Assembly (NCBI GenBank): GCA_948099385.1
Contig: CANUEZ040000047.1
Location: 27,856,501 to 27,920,500 of the forward strand
From: Fasciola hepatica
Taxonomy: Eukaryota; Platyhelminthes; Trematoda; Plagiorchiida; Fasciolidae
Length of the DNA stretch: 64,000 nt
Reading direction: 5' to 3'
Shown: positions 32,346 to 43,859 of the stretch, piece after piece
Position numbering within the stretch: position 1 is the first letter of the stretch
Layout of the letters: each line of letters begins with the position of its first letter
Position numbers and translations under genes: made by a program
The notes under the pieces: model-generated
What the model was told of the DNA's origin: nothing
Databases searched by the model: none
The model's input: the letters and a program-made list of their open reading frames with translations, nothing else

Positions 32346-33960
32346 GAAAGTCCCGCACACTACGCGGACAACCGATCAATATTCATTTCATGAATGGACA
32401 TACTCCTGTCCTGCCTTGATCCTTATTCATGCTTAAGCCCCAGCAGTACTGACCAATCTATTTTGCTGCTTACCGATAGGTCTGACTCTGTTGCTCGTAA
32501 CAGCACATGTAGCTTAATTCAATATGCCAACTCAGTTGCCTGTTCGTCGCTCACTCGCCAAACGCAGCCGGATTTCGTGTCTACGATAGCACAAATAAGT
32601 GCAGCGCCACCATTACGTGCTTACTGCCAAATATAGACGCAACCCTTACCATGCTGTTTCCTTATTTCATGCATTCGTTAGACTTTCCCGCTATACTCTG
32701 GCCACCCGTCCAACGCTGTGGTACTCCGCATAACACCGGTGCGGCGGCTCTTCGTGGACACCGAAATCACTAAGATGCAACTGCTAGCTTAGTGCTTAGG
32801 TGCACCTCGTTTGTGAATAAGCATGGTAATGAAGAAAATGGGTCTAGGGCCACACATTACTCATAAGTGCACCACTACCCTGTTTTCGTGCTCGTTATGT
32901 CTCCTTTATCTTCCTTCGGGCCTGGACTTTGCCATTGTCTGTATGTCTGCCGAAATCTCATTATCCTTCGTCTTCCATTAGATTCACAACCATCTGTCCC
33001 CGGGACTCCCGGCGCCCAGGGCTTTAAGAGACTTTCGCCTAATGAATGCTCTCTGCCTGTCTCCGTGTTATTCCTTTGGATGGGCTGCAGAAAGGGGCTT
33101 GTTGGACAAAGGGCCAGTACATATATATCTGGTTCTGATCGAGCCTGTCTCGGACCCATTTAAGGTCTGCCGTCACTGCCTTTATTCACACAGACCCGCC
33201 TTGTCGCCTACAGCTTCTACACCAAAGTCTACTTTGGGAGTGTTAGCTGCTGTTCAGGGGAATCCGATTCCATCATCGGGTCTTCCATTAATAACAGGCT
33301 AGCCTTCTTCTTGAATAAGTCCTCAGGGTCAAATGAAGTGGCCTATAGTTGGGTACAATCGCACTGCAAGGCATTTTACCACATCACGAACACGAGCTCA
33401 GTATGGAATTTTTAAAGGGCATTTGATGGCTCTCACCAGTCATCCACTGAGTTAAGTGACTGGCCGAGCAAACCTTGACCGGCAACTCCGACAGGTCAGG
33501 AATTTGGGTTAGTTCCAATTCCTTCAATTGACTGGTTGTTTGTAGTCTCCTTTTTACTTCCATCTGGTGCAGTCCCACAGAGGATCACGGCAAATCTAAG
33601 GCCTGCGGCTCGGGAGACAAGGAACACTCTGGCTGGTCGGTTCTAGTCATCAGCTTGCTTGACCTCCCGTCTCCTGTCAGCTCCACAGGACAGGCAATTT
33701 AACCATCGAAATCCATCGGTTCTTATAGTTCTGCGCTTTGTTTCGTTGGACGGGAATAGTATCCTCATAAACCGTTCGTGCATCTTAACCAAAGTGGTAA
33801 CTAGAGCGTTGCCTTCCACGCCCCATGAGGTGGAAAACACGGTTAACAAGGAAAAAATTATTGTGTATTGCCAGAGCTTGCATGCGCGGCGGCCAAATGG
33901 CAAATGTTCTTGGCAGTCAGCATTTAGTTAAACAACAGCTTGCTGAAAGATTGAACGAAG
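32346..33960. other. Unassigned 1.6 kb interrupting the integrase
   Basis: Coding remnants of what may be one integrase lie on both sides (32.1-32.35 and 33.99-34.67 kb), so this could be an inserted element. No domain is recognisable on either strand. The open frames at 32867-33302 (plus) and 33159-32875 (minus) overlap each other and are not supported. Low-level similarity to LINE ORF1-type sequence near 33.0 kb is too weak to claim. Confidence 0.4.
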
Positions 33961-33989
33961 ATGACTCACTGTGACCCCGTTACTTTGAG

Positions 33990-34670
33990 AGGAAAAATGG
34001 CAGCCCTCCGATGAATGTTTACACAACATGGATTGCCTGACTCAATGGTGCCCGACAAGCGGTCACTATCCACTTCGGCAGTTCATCACAAACTGTCAGA
34101 AAGCCAATAATAAATGCTTCCTCGCCGCGGTACCACCCACAATCTAACGGTCGCGAAGAAAGCTTTGTTGTTGCAGTCAAAAGGACACATCTGAAGTCAA
34201 AAAGGAGGGATCACGGGTGAAATTATGAAGAAGTGTTGTTCTTGTACCACAAAACACCAGAAACCAACGCTCCACAAAGTACTTCCCCGGCCGAAATACT
34301 AATGGGTCGAAAATTGGAGACTATCAACAACGCCCTATTCCTATCAAACAAAAAACAGTCAACCAAACTGAAGGATGAGTTTCACGTTGACACCGCAGTC
34401 TGTGCAAAAGATCATAGGGATAGGAATCCGAATAGGGCCCTATCCGTAATTCCTAACCGACCGGGTACCAAAATTTACAAAGTGAAGTCTGATAACGGAA
34501 CAGGAACCTGCCATAAAAACCAGCAGCGCAGGCGATGTAACGAATCCTCAAACAGTCCACACGAACAGGCAGTTCCACTAGAAACCCCTCTGTATAGTCT
34601 CAAAATACCAACAGCTATACCACCGACCATGGTAGCAAAAAAAGCTGCCACCATGTCCGTAGTTTAATCT
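33990..34670 (+). pseudogene. Gypsy integrase core end and C-terminal domain
   Basis: 34021-34060 encodes a THGLPDSMV-like segment (pattern GIPDxIVSDNG), here with the second aspartate region eroded. 34130-34200 reads RYHPQSNGREESFVVAVKR, matching YHPQSNGQAERxV with one of two glutamates in the catalytic position. 34233-34667 (144 residues) continues TSPAEILMGRKLETINNALF, then VDTAVCAKDHRDRNP, and TKIYKVKSDNGTGTCHKNQQRRR, the C-terminal domain. This is the most complete K02A2.6-type integrase end here and may belong with 32.1-32.35 kb. Confidence 0.75.
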
Positions 34671-35430
34671 ACCAAAGAAACCCACAGTACGACTGCAACC
34701 GGATCCTGCTGGTCAAAGCCTCAATTAACTACCCAAAGAGGAGGTATCAGGAGGCCAAAATACAAACAAGAAGATTTTCAAACAAGCCATTATCCAGCTC
34801 AAACACACCAGAATGGATTGAATAATCAATCGTTTACCGGATCACGCAAGATATAACTCCCTCGGCTATTTGCGTAGCCACCTACGATCCGACTCAAAAC
34901 TGGCCAACGAATGAGCAACTGATTCGGCCAAGACTGTCATCAACCTAAAAGGCCTAACAGGACCTAAACCTCACCTGGCGCCAGAGTTCGGGAATATTCG
35001 ACTTTCCTTCCAAACACCAGACGTATTCAACGTCGCACAAAGCTAGGCAGCAGGGCTAGCCCCACTGGCCGCTGCCTTTCTCGCCTTTTTGCACTTGGAA
35101 GCAGAAGTGATGAATATACTACACCGTTATTACGGTAAGTACACAGTCTTTTTGGCCTGCCGAATTGTCCACTTCTGATTCGCCATAGCGGGCTGCAGCC
35201 ATAAAAGATCGAGTACACAGGTTTACCGTTCCAACCGTAGGAAAAAGTGCATGGGTCGAAACAAGGCGTGACATCCTATTGTCTATCAAGAGTAGAGTGT
35301 ACCCTGCTGCGGTAGTGTCCGTTCTTCAATAAAGACCTGAACTATGGCAGTTGTGTGTAGAACTTGGGCAGAGGTTGCCTGTATTTGAGCATCAATGTCT
35401 CCGTATAATTTCTCGAATATAGTGGAAGCC
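34671..35430. other. Unassigned, possibly Gypsy 3' sequence
   Basis: The first 200 bp continue in the style of a lysine/glutamine-rich integrase tail but with stops. After that no feature is recognisable. No LTR could be paired. Confidence 0.3.
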
Positions 35431-35830
35431 CCATACCAACAATCCTGAGGTTGGTCGTAGGATGTTGGGATCCGGTGTAAAGAACGTACACTGAAAATCC
35501 TTCTATATGTTGTACGTGACTTGTGAATTTGAATGTATTTGACATTAATTTGAAAAGCTCATCTATACACCACAGTTCCTCACGCTTGCTTATTTATTTG
35601 GGATGTCCGAATTTGGCGTTGAACCTTTTCTGACTGTCGTGCTTGGGCCGCGGGGCTTTGAACCCTTGGGTTTTACTGTGGAGTCGACTTGGCCGCATAC
35701 TTGGGGTTTGTATATATTTCTACCTTTTGTGAACTTCAATTTAGTACCTTAAAAAATACGAATTAATCTTTTTCTGGTCTTGTGATTCGTTTGAATTGGA
35801 TGGGCGCTGCTCGATTTGCGTGAATTGCAT
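35430..35830 (+). repeat. Dispersed repeat E, copy 2
   Basis: Same repeat as 23230-23640, in the same orientation, with the best agreement at 35567-35820. To the right the two copies differ completely, so the right border is near 35820. Confidence 0.8.
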
Positions 35831-36984
35831 TACAACCAGTGATCAGACACTGGGGCATGTGCTAAGTACACCAACCACAGACTTCTTCGTCGTACCCTGT
35901 TTTTTAATCAGGTTTCCGATTAACTTTGTGGCCTTACCGTATAAATCGGGTTTCCTTGCAACGATGACCCTGAGGGTCATACCAACTGCAGCAAAAAGAG
36001 TTATCCCAGGGTCCTACTTATTGGACAGACCAAGGGCGACGAGCCAGAAAAATGCCATGCAGCTTTGTTAGAGGGTTTTTGCGGGACAGCAGACTCTTTA
36101 TGTGAAAGCCATGAAGGAGCACAAACAGCGAAGCCATGTGTGCAAATGTGGCCACCCAATAAATAAGGTTATCGCCTCTTGCCCAGTACTCAGCATCCCC
36201 AGTTTGTTATCCTCGACTGTCAGACTGCCATTCAAATGTTGTATGAACCGCTTTGCTGGTCACTGGCTCACAAAACACCTACTTCATTTTGCCCGAGAGG
36301 TAGAAGTTATTTGTACACGGACCAGCGTTGCTACCTCGAAAGAAGCCAAGTGAGGCTAAGGAAACCATTTCTTACCTATTATTATTACACTCGAAGCGGA
36401 TTACAGTAACAGGGGTCCACTCTATAGTTTGAAATGTACTCTAAGAGAATTAAGTAAGGAGCATTTGTGCCAACACCAGTTCATCGGTTCCGCCTTTGAA
36501 AAGAAAAGGGCTGCATGTGGATGGCAAGAGAGAGAGGAGAAAGGGGTTCCATAACTGTTCCGTTCAGTCCAGCTTCGGGGACCTGACGGCATTTTGTCAG
36601 ATCGTCTAGTTTCTTGAACTAGTGGGCTGTTTGGTCTCCAGGTGTTTCTGCATTATACATAGTCTTTTTTTCTTCTAAGACACTTCTGGGAGCGGTGGGA
36701 CAGAAAACTCTGGATTGGACCTGCCGTAGTGCTTCAATCCCATTTGAATCTGGGGTAGTGCTGCTGGTATCAACTCTGCCTGACCAGACGCCTCTTGGGG
36801 TAAAGAGATTAGGGACAGACAAAAGGCGAGGGACAGAAGAGTGACAAGGAGATTTCTAATCATCACTCTCACCAGGCGACCCCCTATGCCATATCTAGTT
36901 GATGTTCAAAGGCATCCACAGCATAGTCATATTAGTCTCATAGACTTGATCGTGTTAAGAACTAGAAGCTGGAAGGCGAAACAT
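35831..36984. other. Unassigned stretch
   Basis: Plus-strand frames at 35796-36071 and 36102-36409 and the minus-strand frame 36872-36619 show no recognisable domain. The last 100 bp, with decayed similarity to 38246-38340, probably belong to the LINE 3' end that forms the left arm of inverted repeat 2. Confidence 0.3.
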
Positions 36985-37350
36985 TGTTTTCAGTGCATCC
37001 TATATTTGCCCTTACAATTCGCATGGTTGAGGTGACACTGGAATGCGGCAACCATTGGCCGGAGTGAGTCCCATTGTCGAGGCGTTAGACGGAGGGTGCG
37101 TGGTGGAGGGTGTGCCTCTATCGTGTGCGCAATTCTGTGAGTTTCACGCCCATCGTCACGAGTGGTTATCGACAGTGGATTTTCGGGGCTTGGTCGGTAA
37201 TCCACGGTTTCCGCTTTTGATCAGGGCAGCTAGGGGACTTGACTGGTCGCTTTTGAGCAAATGGATCAGGGTTTAGTGGGCGAAAGGTGATTGCTTTTGC
37301 CATGGCCAGGGATCGAAATTTATTTGGTCTTGCTTGTTTAGGTGGAACTG
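36985..37350 (+). repeat. Inverted repeat 2, left arm (LINE CR1-D 3' end)
   Basis: The reverse complement of 37880-38245. Positions pair to a sum of 75229, with only about four differences in the 37043-37276 core and more toward both ends. Since the right arm continues directly into the CR1-D reverse transcriptase, this arm is read as the 3' end of a second, plus-strand copy of that family, truncated at its 5' side. Confidence 0.9.
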
Positions 37351-37831
37351 GTATATGAATTTGGGTGATTCTTCAGGGTCGATCCTATGTCCACTCTACA
37401 CTAAATGGTATAGAATCGAACTAGTAATCACACCGGTCTTCCCCCCAACTCAGCCTTTTTGGGTGATGTATTTTATTGTGCCGAAACAAAAGTCCAGCCT
37501 TGCGACTTATGCAGGATGCACTACATTTGCTTCTAAACTAGTAAGTGATCATGGAGAGGTCAGCTCATGCGGTTTGTCTTTCATTTGCCTGCGGACCAAT
37601 GGAGAGTTGGAGAACTTGCTATTCAGTCTAGCCGCCGAGAACTTTGAGTTTACAGTTGCTGTTAGTGTTTTTGTCATCGGTTCTGCGTTTGCATTCGGCG
37701 TGAGCTATATTTTAAATAAACTTTCATTTTCCAGTACGCAGGATGACTGCACCGCTGGACACTTCCTTTTAGTTCTTTTGGATGAGCTTTTCAAAGTAGC
37801 CATTCTATCGAAAAACTTATTACAAAACTAA
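37334..37831 (+). CDS. Hypothetical 165-aa open frame in the spacer of inverted repeat 2
   Basis: The longest frame in the 530 bp spacer. It begins with an ATG at the inner edge of the left arm. The sequence is rich in aromatic and small hydrophobic residues. A stretch at about residues 105-130 (FTVAVSVFVIGSAFAFGVSYIL) could be a membrane-spanning segment. I do not recognise the family. The frame may be fortuitous: there is no copy elsewhere in the window, no motif, and the neighbourhood is decayed transposon. Its position between two inverted arms would also fit the cargo of a foldback element. Confidence 0.25.
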   Translation: MFRWNWYMNLGDSSGSILCPLYTKWYRIELVITPVFPPTQPFWVMYFIVPKQKSSLATYAGCTTFASKLVSDHGEVSSCGLSFICLRTNGELENLLFSLAAENFEFTVAVSVFVIGSAFAFGVSYILNKLSFSSTQDDCTAGHFLLVLLDELFKVAILSKNLLQN

Positions 37832-37879
37832 GTTCACTTTGCAAAGCCACTTGTGAGCAAAGTTCCAGTTCATATAAGG

Positions 37880-38245
37880 GGTTCCACCTAATCAAGCAAG
37901 ACCAAATAAATTTCGATCCCTGGCCATGGCAAAAGCAATCACCTTTCTCCCACTAAACCCTGATCCATTTGCTCAAAAGCGACCAGTCAAGTCCCCTAGC
38001 TGCCCTGATCAAAAGCGGAAACCGTGGATTACCGACCAAGCCCCGAAAATCCACTGTCGATAACCACTCGTGACGATGGGTGTGAAACTCACAGAATTGC
38101 GCACACGATAGAGGCACACCCTCCACCACGCACCCTCCGTCTAACGCCTCGACAATGACACTCACTCCGGCCAATGGTTGCCGGATTCCAGTGTCATCAC
38201 AACCACATGAATTGTAAGAGCATATATAGGATTCAGCAAAAGCAT
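37880..38245 (-). repeat. Inverted repeat 2, right arm (CR1-D 3' region)
   Basis: Mirror of the left arm. On the minus strand the frame 38387-37953 runs from the CR1-D RT C-terminus straight into the arm, which shows that the arm is LINE 3' sequence. Confidence 0.9.
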
Positions 38246-38299
38246 TTGTCCGCTCTCCTAATGTTCTCAGTGAGTCCACCGAGGTTACTTCAGTTATCT

Positions 38300-39720
38300 C
38301 CCCTGGTAGCTCATTCTGCTCACTAACAGACCTCCCGGCGAACCAGCGGCTCCTAATCGCTGTCCTTACACAGTCGCAGTTTGTCATCCTCCCGAATTCT
38401 CGAGAGAGACTTCCCAGTCTCAGATGATGTAGTCATCCCTTTAACGTGTTTGAACATCTTGATTAGGCTCCTCCTAGTCTCCGTCTTTCCAAAAAGAATA
38501 GATATACCTTGGTAAACCTTTGTTCGTAGCCTAACCTCCGGCAGCATCCAATCCACCTAGTGAATTCCCACTGTCCTCCTCCAGGGTTTTATTATCTAGC
38601 ACGAGGGACGGATTCCTGGCCTGAGCGCAGCGTTCCATTAGGGGTCTCGCAATGGCCCTGTATACTGGTAGAGACTTCTGATCTCTTCCAGCCTACTGCG
38701 AGCTTCGGTTGGTTAAGTGCTGTCGAGGCTTTTTTCATGGCAATGTCACATTGCCTACCTGGTTTTGAGTCCGTTCTAATTACCACTCCCAGATCCCTAA
38801 CCACCACCGTTTTAGCCAGCGCCGCTGGTTGCTTGGCCGATCCATGTAGAGGATGGACCGCAGTTTGCTGCCATCAATGGGGGGTTGGTATTTGTTCAGG
38901 TTGAGAGGGAGATCATGAGCCACCGACCACCCGTACACGCTATCCAGATCTCTCTGTACGGTGTCATCTGAAATCGTTTCAAAATATTTTTGCGTCGTCC
39001 GCAGATTTGTGGCATTTACCCTCCAGCCGGTCTGCTAGGTCGAAAGTGAACAAGCCAAACATCAGGGGCCCAGAACGGATCCCTGCGGTACACCGCTATG
39101 TAATATATACAAGCAGCAAAAGACTCCCTCTACCCCCACCTGAATTTGCCTTCCAGTTAGTTCTTTGACGATTCATCCTTCCACCAAGGGGCCCAACTTG
39201 ATTTCTTTTAGCTTACTCCCCAACAACCTATGGTTCAGAGTCAAACTTTTTCTGGGAGTCCCAATAGCAGACTCCAACTCTTTTCACTTGGTCTAGTTTT
39301 CCAGTTACTTCGTCCTAGTGGTGTGTAAGATTAGACCAGCATGACCTCCTCCAAATGAAACCGTGCTACTGGGGCAATATCAACGGGGGCTTTCCAGGTG
39401 CTTAACTATGTGGTCCCGGATCAGTCTTTTCCATGATCTTCGGTGATAGTGACGTCAGGTTTATCGGTCGATAGTTTGCAGATGCCCTCCTGTCACCCCG
39501 TCATGGACTGGAGTAAGGGTGAAAGTGAGCCATTCTATTGGCACTTCACCTTCTTCCAACGATGTGTCAAACAGAAGAATTCGTGACTTAGCTAATACAT
39601 TAGCTAGCTGTTCCACTGATGCTGGATAAATTCCATCAGGTCCCACCGCCTTGCGCCATGATGGGAGCCTCGGATTCTCGTAGGCTTCATTCTCACAGAC
39701 TTCAGTGCTCACAACCTTTG
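38300..39720 (-). pseudogene. CR1-D reverse transcriptase remnant
   Basis: 39712-39461 contains AVGPDGIYPASVEQLANVLA and EGEVPIEW. Near 39.09-39.05 kb there is a [11 protein letters not shown] motif, and at 39005-38993 the sequence reads SADDAKIF, so the catalytic aspartates survive. 38807-38592 has VVRDLGVVIRTDSKPGRQC, the KDLGV motif after the palm. The end (38387 onward) has RSRWFAGRSV and NELPGEI, an eroded FFSxRVVxxWNxLPxEV. Stops interrupt the palm. Confidence 0.8.
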
Positions 39721-40559
39721 GGATGCGCGAGTTGTATTTGATGGTTTTTCCGGGCGCTCCTCGATTGGGTCTTTATACCCCCCGAGAGAATCGCAGCAGA
39801 TTCCCAGCCTTTCTTTGCTCCGTGTGAGCCCTTGTACAGTTCTCATTCTTAACCTCCTTTATTGCTCTTCTGATGGTGACCTTTCATCGCACGTAACTGC
39901 GGGATTCACCCCATCGTTTGCGGTGATCCTGTTTTCGCAGCCTCACATGCACTCCAGTTGTTTTCTAGCAGACCTTCTTCTGATCTCTGTATTGCAGGAA
40001 GACTCGGTACCCCTTTGAGCGTGCATACCTTTGTCAGGCCGCCTGCTTTCGCTTGATGGCCTCTTTGAACGACTGCTTCATGATGGCCTGGTGCCCATCC
40101 TCCTTGATTTTCTCAGGGGGTTATCTCATCGGTGATTTTCAACAGTTTGTGCCTGATTCGCCGCCACCGTGTCCCCACATAGTCTTCCGCCCTTGGCACT
40201 AATCACTCGACCTGCAGTACCAGTTCCCGCAGCCTTTCTTTGCTTAGTCCGGAGGAGTTCCTTATCTTTTTGTCCGATGCACCTACTTCCTGGAGATTCA
40301 CGGTCATTCACAGAATACCGTGGTCGCTCTTGATCACCGGACCACCCGCGTTCAGTGTTTCTAGATCTTTAGGAGATATTGTTATAGCAAAGTGAATGAG
40401 TGACTCTGCGTGACCATACCTCTACTTAGCTACCCGCTCCGCCTACTGAAACAGTCTTCAGCCTGGTATAATCCCCCTTTCTTTCCTTCCAGTAGTTTGC
40501 CCTGGAAATTTGCCAGTTTGTTAGTCTATTTTAGGAGCCTTAAAACTAACTAGTATGAG

Positions 40560-41024
40560 AACTTTTTGCACTCAATTCACCGCTCCATTAAGATAAGATA
40601 ACAATTCTTCATCCCCCTCTCGGATAGGTCACGGGCTTTGGTACACACAGGCTATCGAGATTTCAGATCTTACTAACTCCATCGCCCGTTCTTTTGGCGC
40701 GGCAAGCCCTTCGCCTTCGGAGGTCCTATGGTAATCTGCCACAAGTACGAGAACCCCACCTCCCATGGGAACATCGGCCCTATCAACGTGATGGGCTATG
40801 TATTGTTCTGGACACAGTCCATTTTTGCGTTTAGTAAAATGCAATCCAGTTTCCGTGGGCTCTACGACGCCCGTACCCTCTGTCGTAGCCCAGAGTCCCG
40901 GCCAAATGTTCCCCGCATTAGCTGCCCTCGTGTAGACTACGAGTAGCCTCGCCCTTCTTTGACTTGCTCTTGGCCCGTCAATTAGGGATATAAGCTCCTC
41001 GGGCTTCACGCCTGAGGGACCCAA
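40560..41024 (-). pseudogene. CR1-D endonuclease N-terminal remnant
   Basis: The 131-residue frame 41024-40629 opens with VKPEELISLIDGPR, then LLVVYTRAANAGNIW (pattern YTNARSLxNK), VVEPTETGL (pattern ITETWL) and ends with IACVYQSP (pattern xCVYRPP). These are the first three blocks of a CR1 endonuclease in the right order. The GDFN and SDH blocks are not visible in what follows. Confidence 0.7.
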
Positions 41025-42000
41025 CCTTTGTTTTGAAGCAAGCTCTTGATAGCCTCATCACTTCTATTCAATTTTCTATCACTTTTTGAGCTAGCAGCCT
41101 GCGGCTCGCCTGCCCCCAGAGGGACTTGTTTCGCTGTCCGACTCGTTATGTCTCCCGTGCATACCAAATCAGTTTGGTCTGCATTGGCGGCCTTTGTCGC
41201 CAAAATTTTATGCACTGGATGATGAGTCCTCTAGAATCGTGTTTTGGAAGAAGTCGTCAGCACCGTTTTATATCCTGTTATTCGAATATCTTCGGGCCTT
41301 GCCTGTTTCTTACGCAGGTGTTTAACATCGGGTGCAACCCGGATGATCCCACTCGTGCTACGTTCTGCGCTACCAGTTTTGCTGAGAAACCTGTTTCTGT
41401 GTGGCCGATTGCCAAATTCGGCGAGAGTGGAAATCGTCTCGCAAACATCTCTTCCCTCTGACCCGGACCAATTATTCAGCCGCTTTACTCTTTTGTGGGG
41501 GACATGCTCGGGTATATTCGCCGTCCGCGTTACCCGTGGTACCCGCCGGTCCTCTTCCACCACCTGCCTTTTTCATATAAGGTTCTGTTACACCCTTCAT
41601 GAGTATATTTGTTTCCCCAGTTGCTATGCCAATTGAGTTCTGCAGTTTGTGATTGTCCACGGTGGTTCTCATTAGCAGTCCTTCAAGGGGTATTATCCGT
41701 TCTCGAAACTCATCGATTACTGCTATTTCTGACTCGACCTGTCGCTGCTCCGTGGTTTTTCTCAAGGGTCTTTTCCTGTTCCGTTACTTCTTTCTTTGAA
41801 CAAATGGCTTTTCGGTTATGCACGGGCTCTCTTTCTGTCCCCCTAGCAGCTTAGGATCCTCTGCCGTAGCCCGCCAATTCGTACCAGGGGTTGCCTTCCT
41901 GGACCTGCAAATCATCTGGCTCTCGCACATTCGGGGTGGCTGCTCCAGCTACCCCTTTTGGGCTTTACTTTACTACGTTCTGACTACCTTCCAATTCAAG
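41006..42000 (-). pseudogene. CR1-D ORF1 remnant
   Basis: 41765-41472 has a charged, heptad-rich segment (ESEIAVIDEFRERIIPLEGLL) consistent with the ORF1 coiled coil. 41563-41231 is basic, with KHLRKKQARPEDIRITGYK, resembling the RNA-binding part. Assignment rests on its position immediately 5' of the endonuclease and on composition. No finger motif is clear. Confidence 0.5.
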
Positions 42001-42984
42001 CGGTAGCCTACAATGCATTTGGAGCCAGTTTTCACGCTATGGGCTTATCCAGGTCAGCTCTTGGCATTTACCGCACACTGGGCAGTGCCACATTCCTAGC
42101 CCTTAATTTCCATGTGCTACTAAAACTCAAAGGCGTCGCGCATGATTGTGCTCTTACCAGGGGATAGGAAAGCATCTTGTTCATCCATACTGACTGATAA
42201 CCTGAATGTGATCAAGTAAACGGAGGCCATAATGAGAGTTGGCAAGATGAACCCGACAGCTAAAGTTTTTGGAATCAAAATGTAGTGCAATTGGGCAAAG
42301 AAGTGAGACGACATGGTCTGTAACCAACAGAAAGAAAGTTCACCCAGCTCTCAGTTTCTCTACTTGAAAGTGAGGAACAATCGATCGTTTCTCTTTGCGG
42401 TGTTTTGGACAGACTTTGTTATTCTTTCCCACTATTTTCTCTTCTTTCCTAAACTCAGTTTCCACGCAGTGCCACTTCATGGAATGGGACACAATATGCA
42501 CGTGATAAATGTCCCAATAACACGAATTACCTGGTGTTGACACACCACCCACGGTGAAAGTACGACACATGCCATGTCTTGAACAACCACAGGACACGTC
42601 GCCAAATAACCACACAGCAGGGCACAGAGAGCAAGGACTGACAGCTTGACGCGGAAGACCAGAGACAAATGCAAGTAGGTAAACGAGTCAACACGATCGC
42701 GAACGATGAGTGATACATGTGGTCAAGCAGGATAATGTCACAAGACCCCAGATCAAATCCATTGACATGTAATCGCACGACAAAAGTTGTCCCAGGACCT
42801 TGAAGTAGTAAAAGAGTGCTAAGCTGAAGCTTAGGCGGTCCTGAATCTTTTGTTAGTCCCCAGCTCAGTTCATTTCAGTTTCCACAAGACGAAATTGGTA
42901 GTGTAGCCGGCGGGTTTCCTTTGGCCCCCAATACTGCACTTTTAATGTCCCGTTTGGAAAGCGGAACCTTCGAGGCATTATCGC
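42001..42984. other. Unassigned
   Basis: Open frames occur on both strands (for example 42778-42340 minus, 42313-42540 plus) but none has a recognisable domain and they shadow one another. Nothing convincing. Confidence 0.3.
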
Positions 42985-43730
42985 CTTCACAGACATAATA
43001 ATATTGGTATATTTCTCGGCCATGGTCGAGAAGCACGCTCTAGCGCAAGATCACGTTGTAAAACCTCACTCAGTAAGGTGGAATATTCACAAATTCAAAG
43101 TATGAAAGTCAAGAGTGTCAGCCGTAGATAAACATAGCCAGCAACAGTTTGAATGGATCATTTTAATGATGGTTTGCGCGGCAGTTTCAAACCGGCTTCG
43201 AATCCGGTCTGGGCGGTGGCGCGCGGTGGAGATATCGAAAAATCGGTAACGCGGTGCCAGGGGAGCATTATGAACGAGAATGATGCAAGCTGAGGAAAAC
43301 TGAGGCCTACTAACGTTCTGCAGATGGAGTGAATGTTGAGCAGGAAGAAAAAAATTGTAAAAAAGTGTTATCGGGAAAGTCAATGCTTGCGAAGAGGATA
43401 GCAATCCATGAGGACGCTTCGGACCCTGAATGACGGATTTACCGGGGTTCAATAAACGGAATGAGTTTCGAAACGGAGCCGTGACCAATTTCGCGAAAGT
43501 GAACACTGGTGGATGTGGGAGAAACAGCAATCAATAAAAAGATGAGTTTAAATTCAGGATCAGTAAGGTATACCGTTCAGAAATAAAAAAGCGCGACTGG
43601 AGGGTCCTCAAGAAGTGGAGGATCAATTTCCAACCGGCTACGGTTCGGGGGAAAGGTAAACTGTGGTAACGGATAATAAAGTGGGAAATCTCCGCATGGA
43701 CTTGAGCGTTATTATGCTGTTTAACTGACA
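42985..43730 (-). repeat. Repeat A, long copy (minus)
   Basis: Reverse-complement relative of 20040-20780. Read on the minus strand it ends with 'ctcgaccatggccgagaaat' and an ATT-rich tail at about 43012-42990. The frames 43530-43087 and 43731-43531 correspond to non-coding sequence in the other copy. Confidence 0.75.
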
Positions 43731-43859
43731 AATATATGTATATGTTAACGAATTTGCCTTTGGTGTTATTCAGCGCCGTTTCTGGTAACGTACGACATCG
43801 TATGTGTATGTTTCGTCTGGCAGGGCAAGGTATGAGTCGGTCAATCGGTCGTGTGTGGC

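Larger units (their letters stand above)
38246..42000 (-). mobile_element. CR1-like non-LTR retrotransposon CR1-D, decayed
   Basis: The minus strand carries an ORF1 remnant (about 42.0-41.0 kb), an endonuclease (about 41.0-40.5 kb), a linker (40.3-39.7 kb) and RT (39.7-38.3 kb), followed by the 3' end that forms the right arm of inverted repeat 2. All frames are broken. It is one insertion by order and spacing, and appears about as old as CR1-A. Confidence 0.8.
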
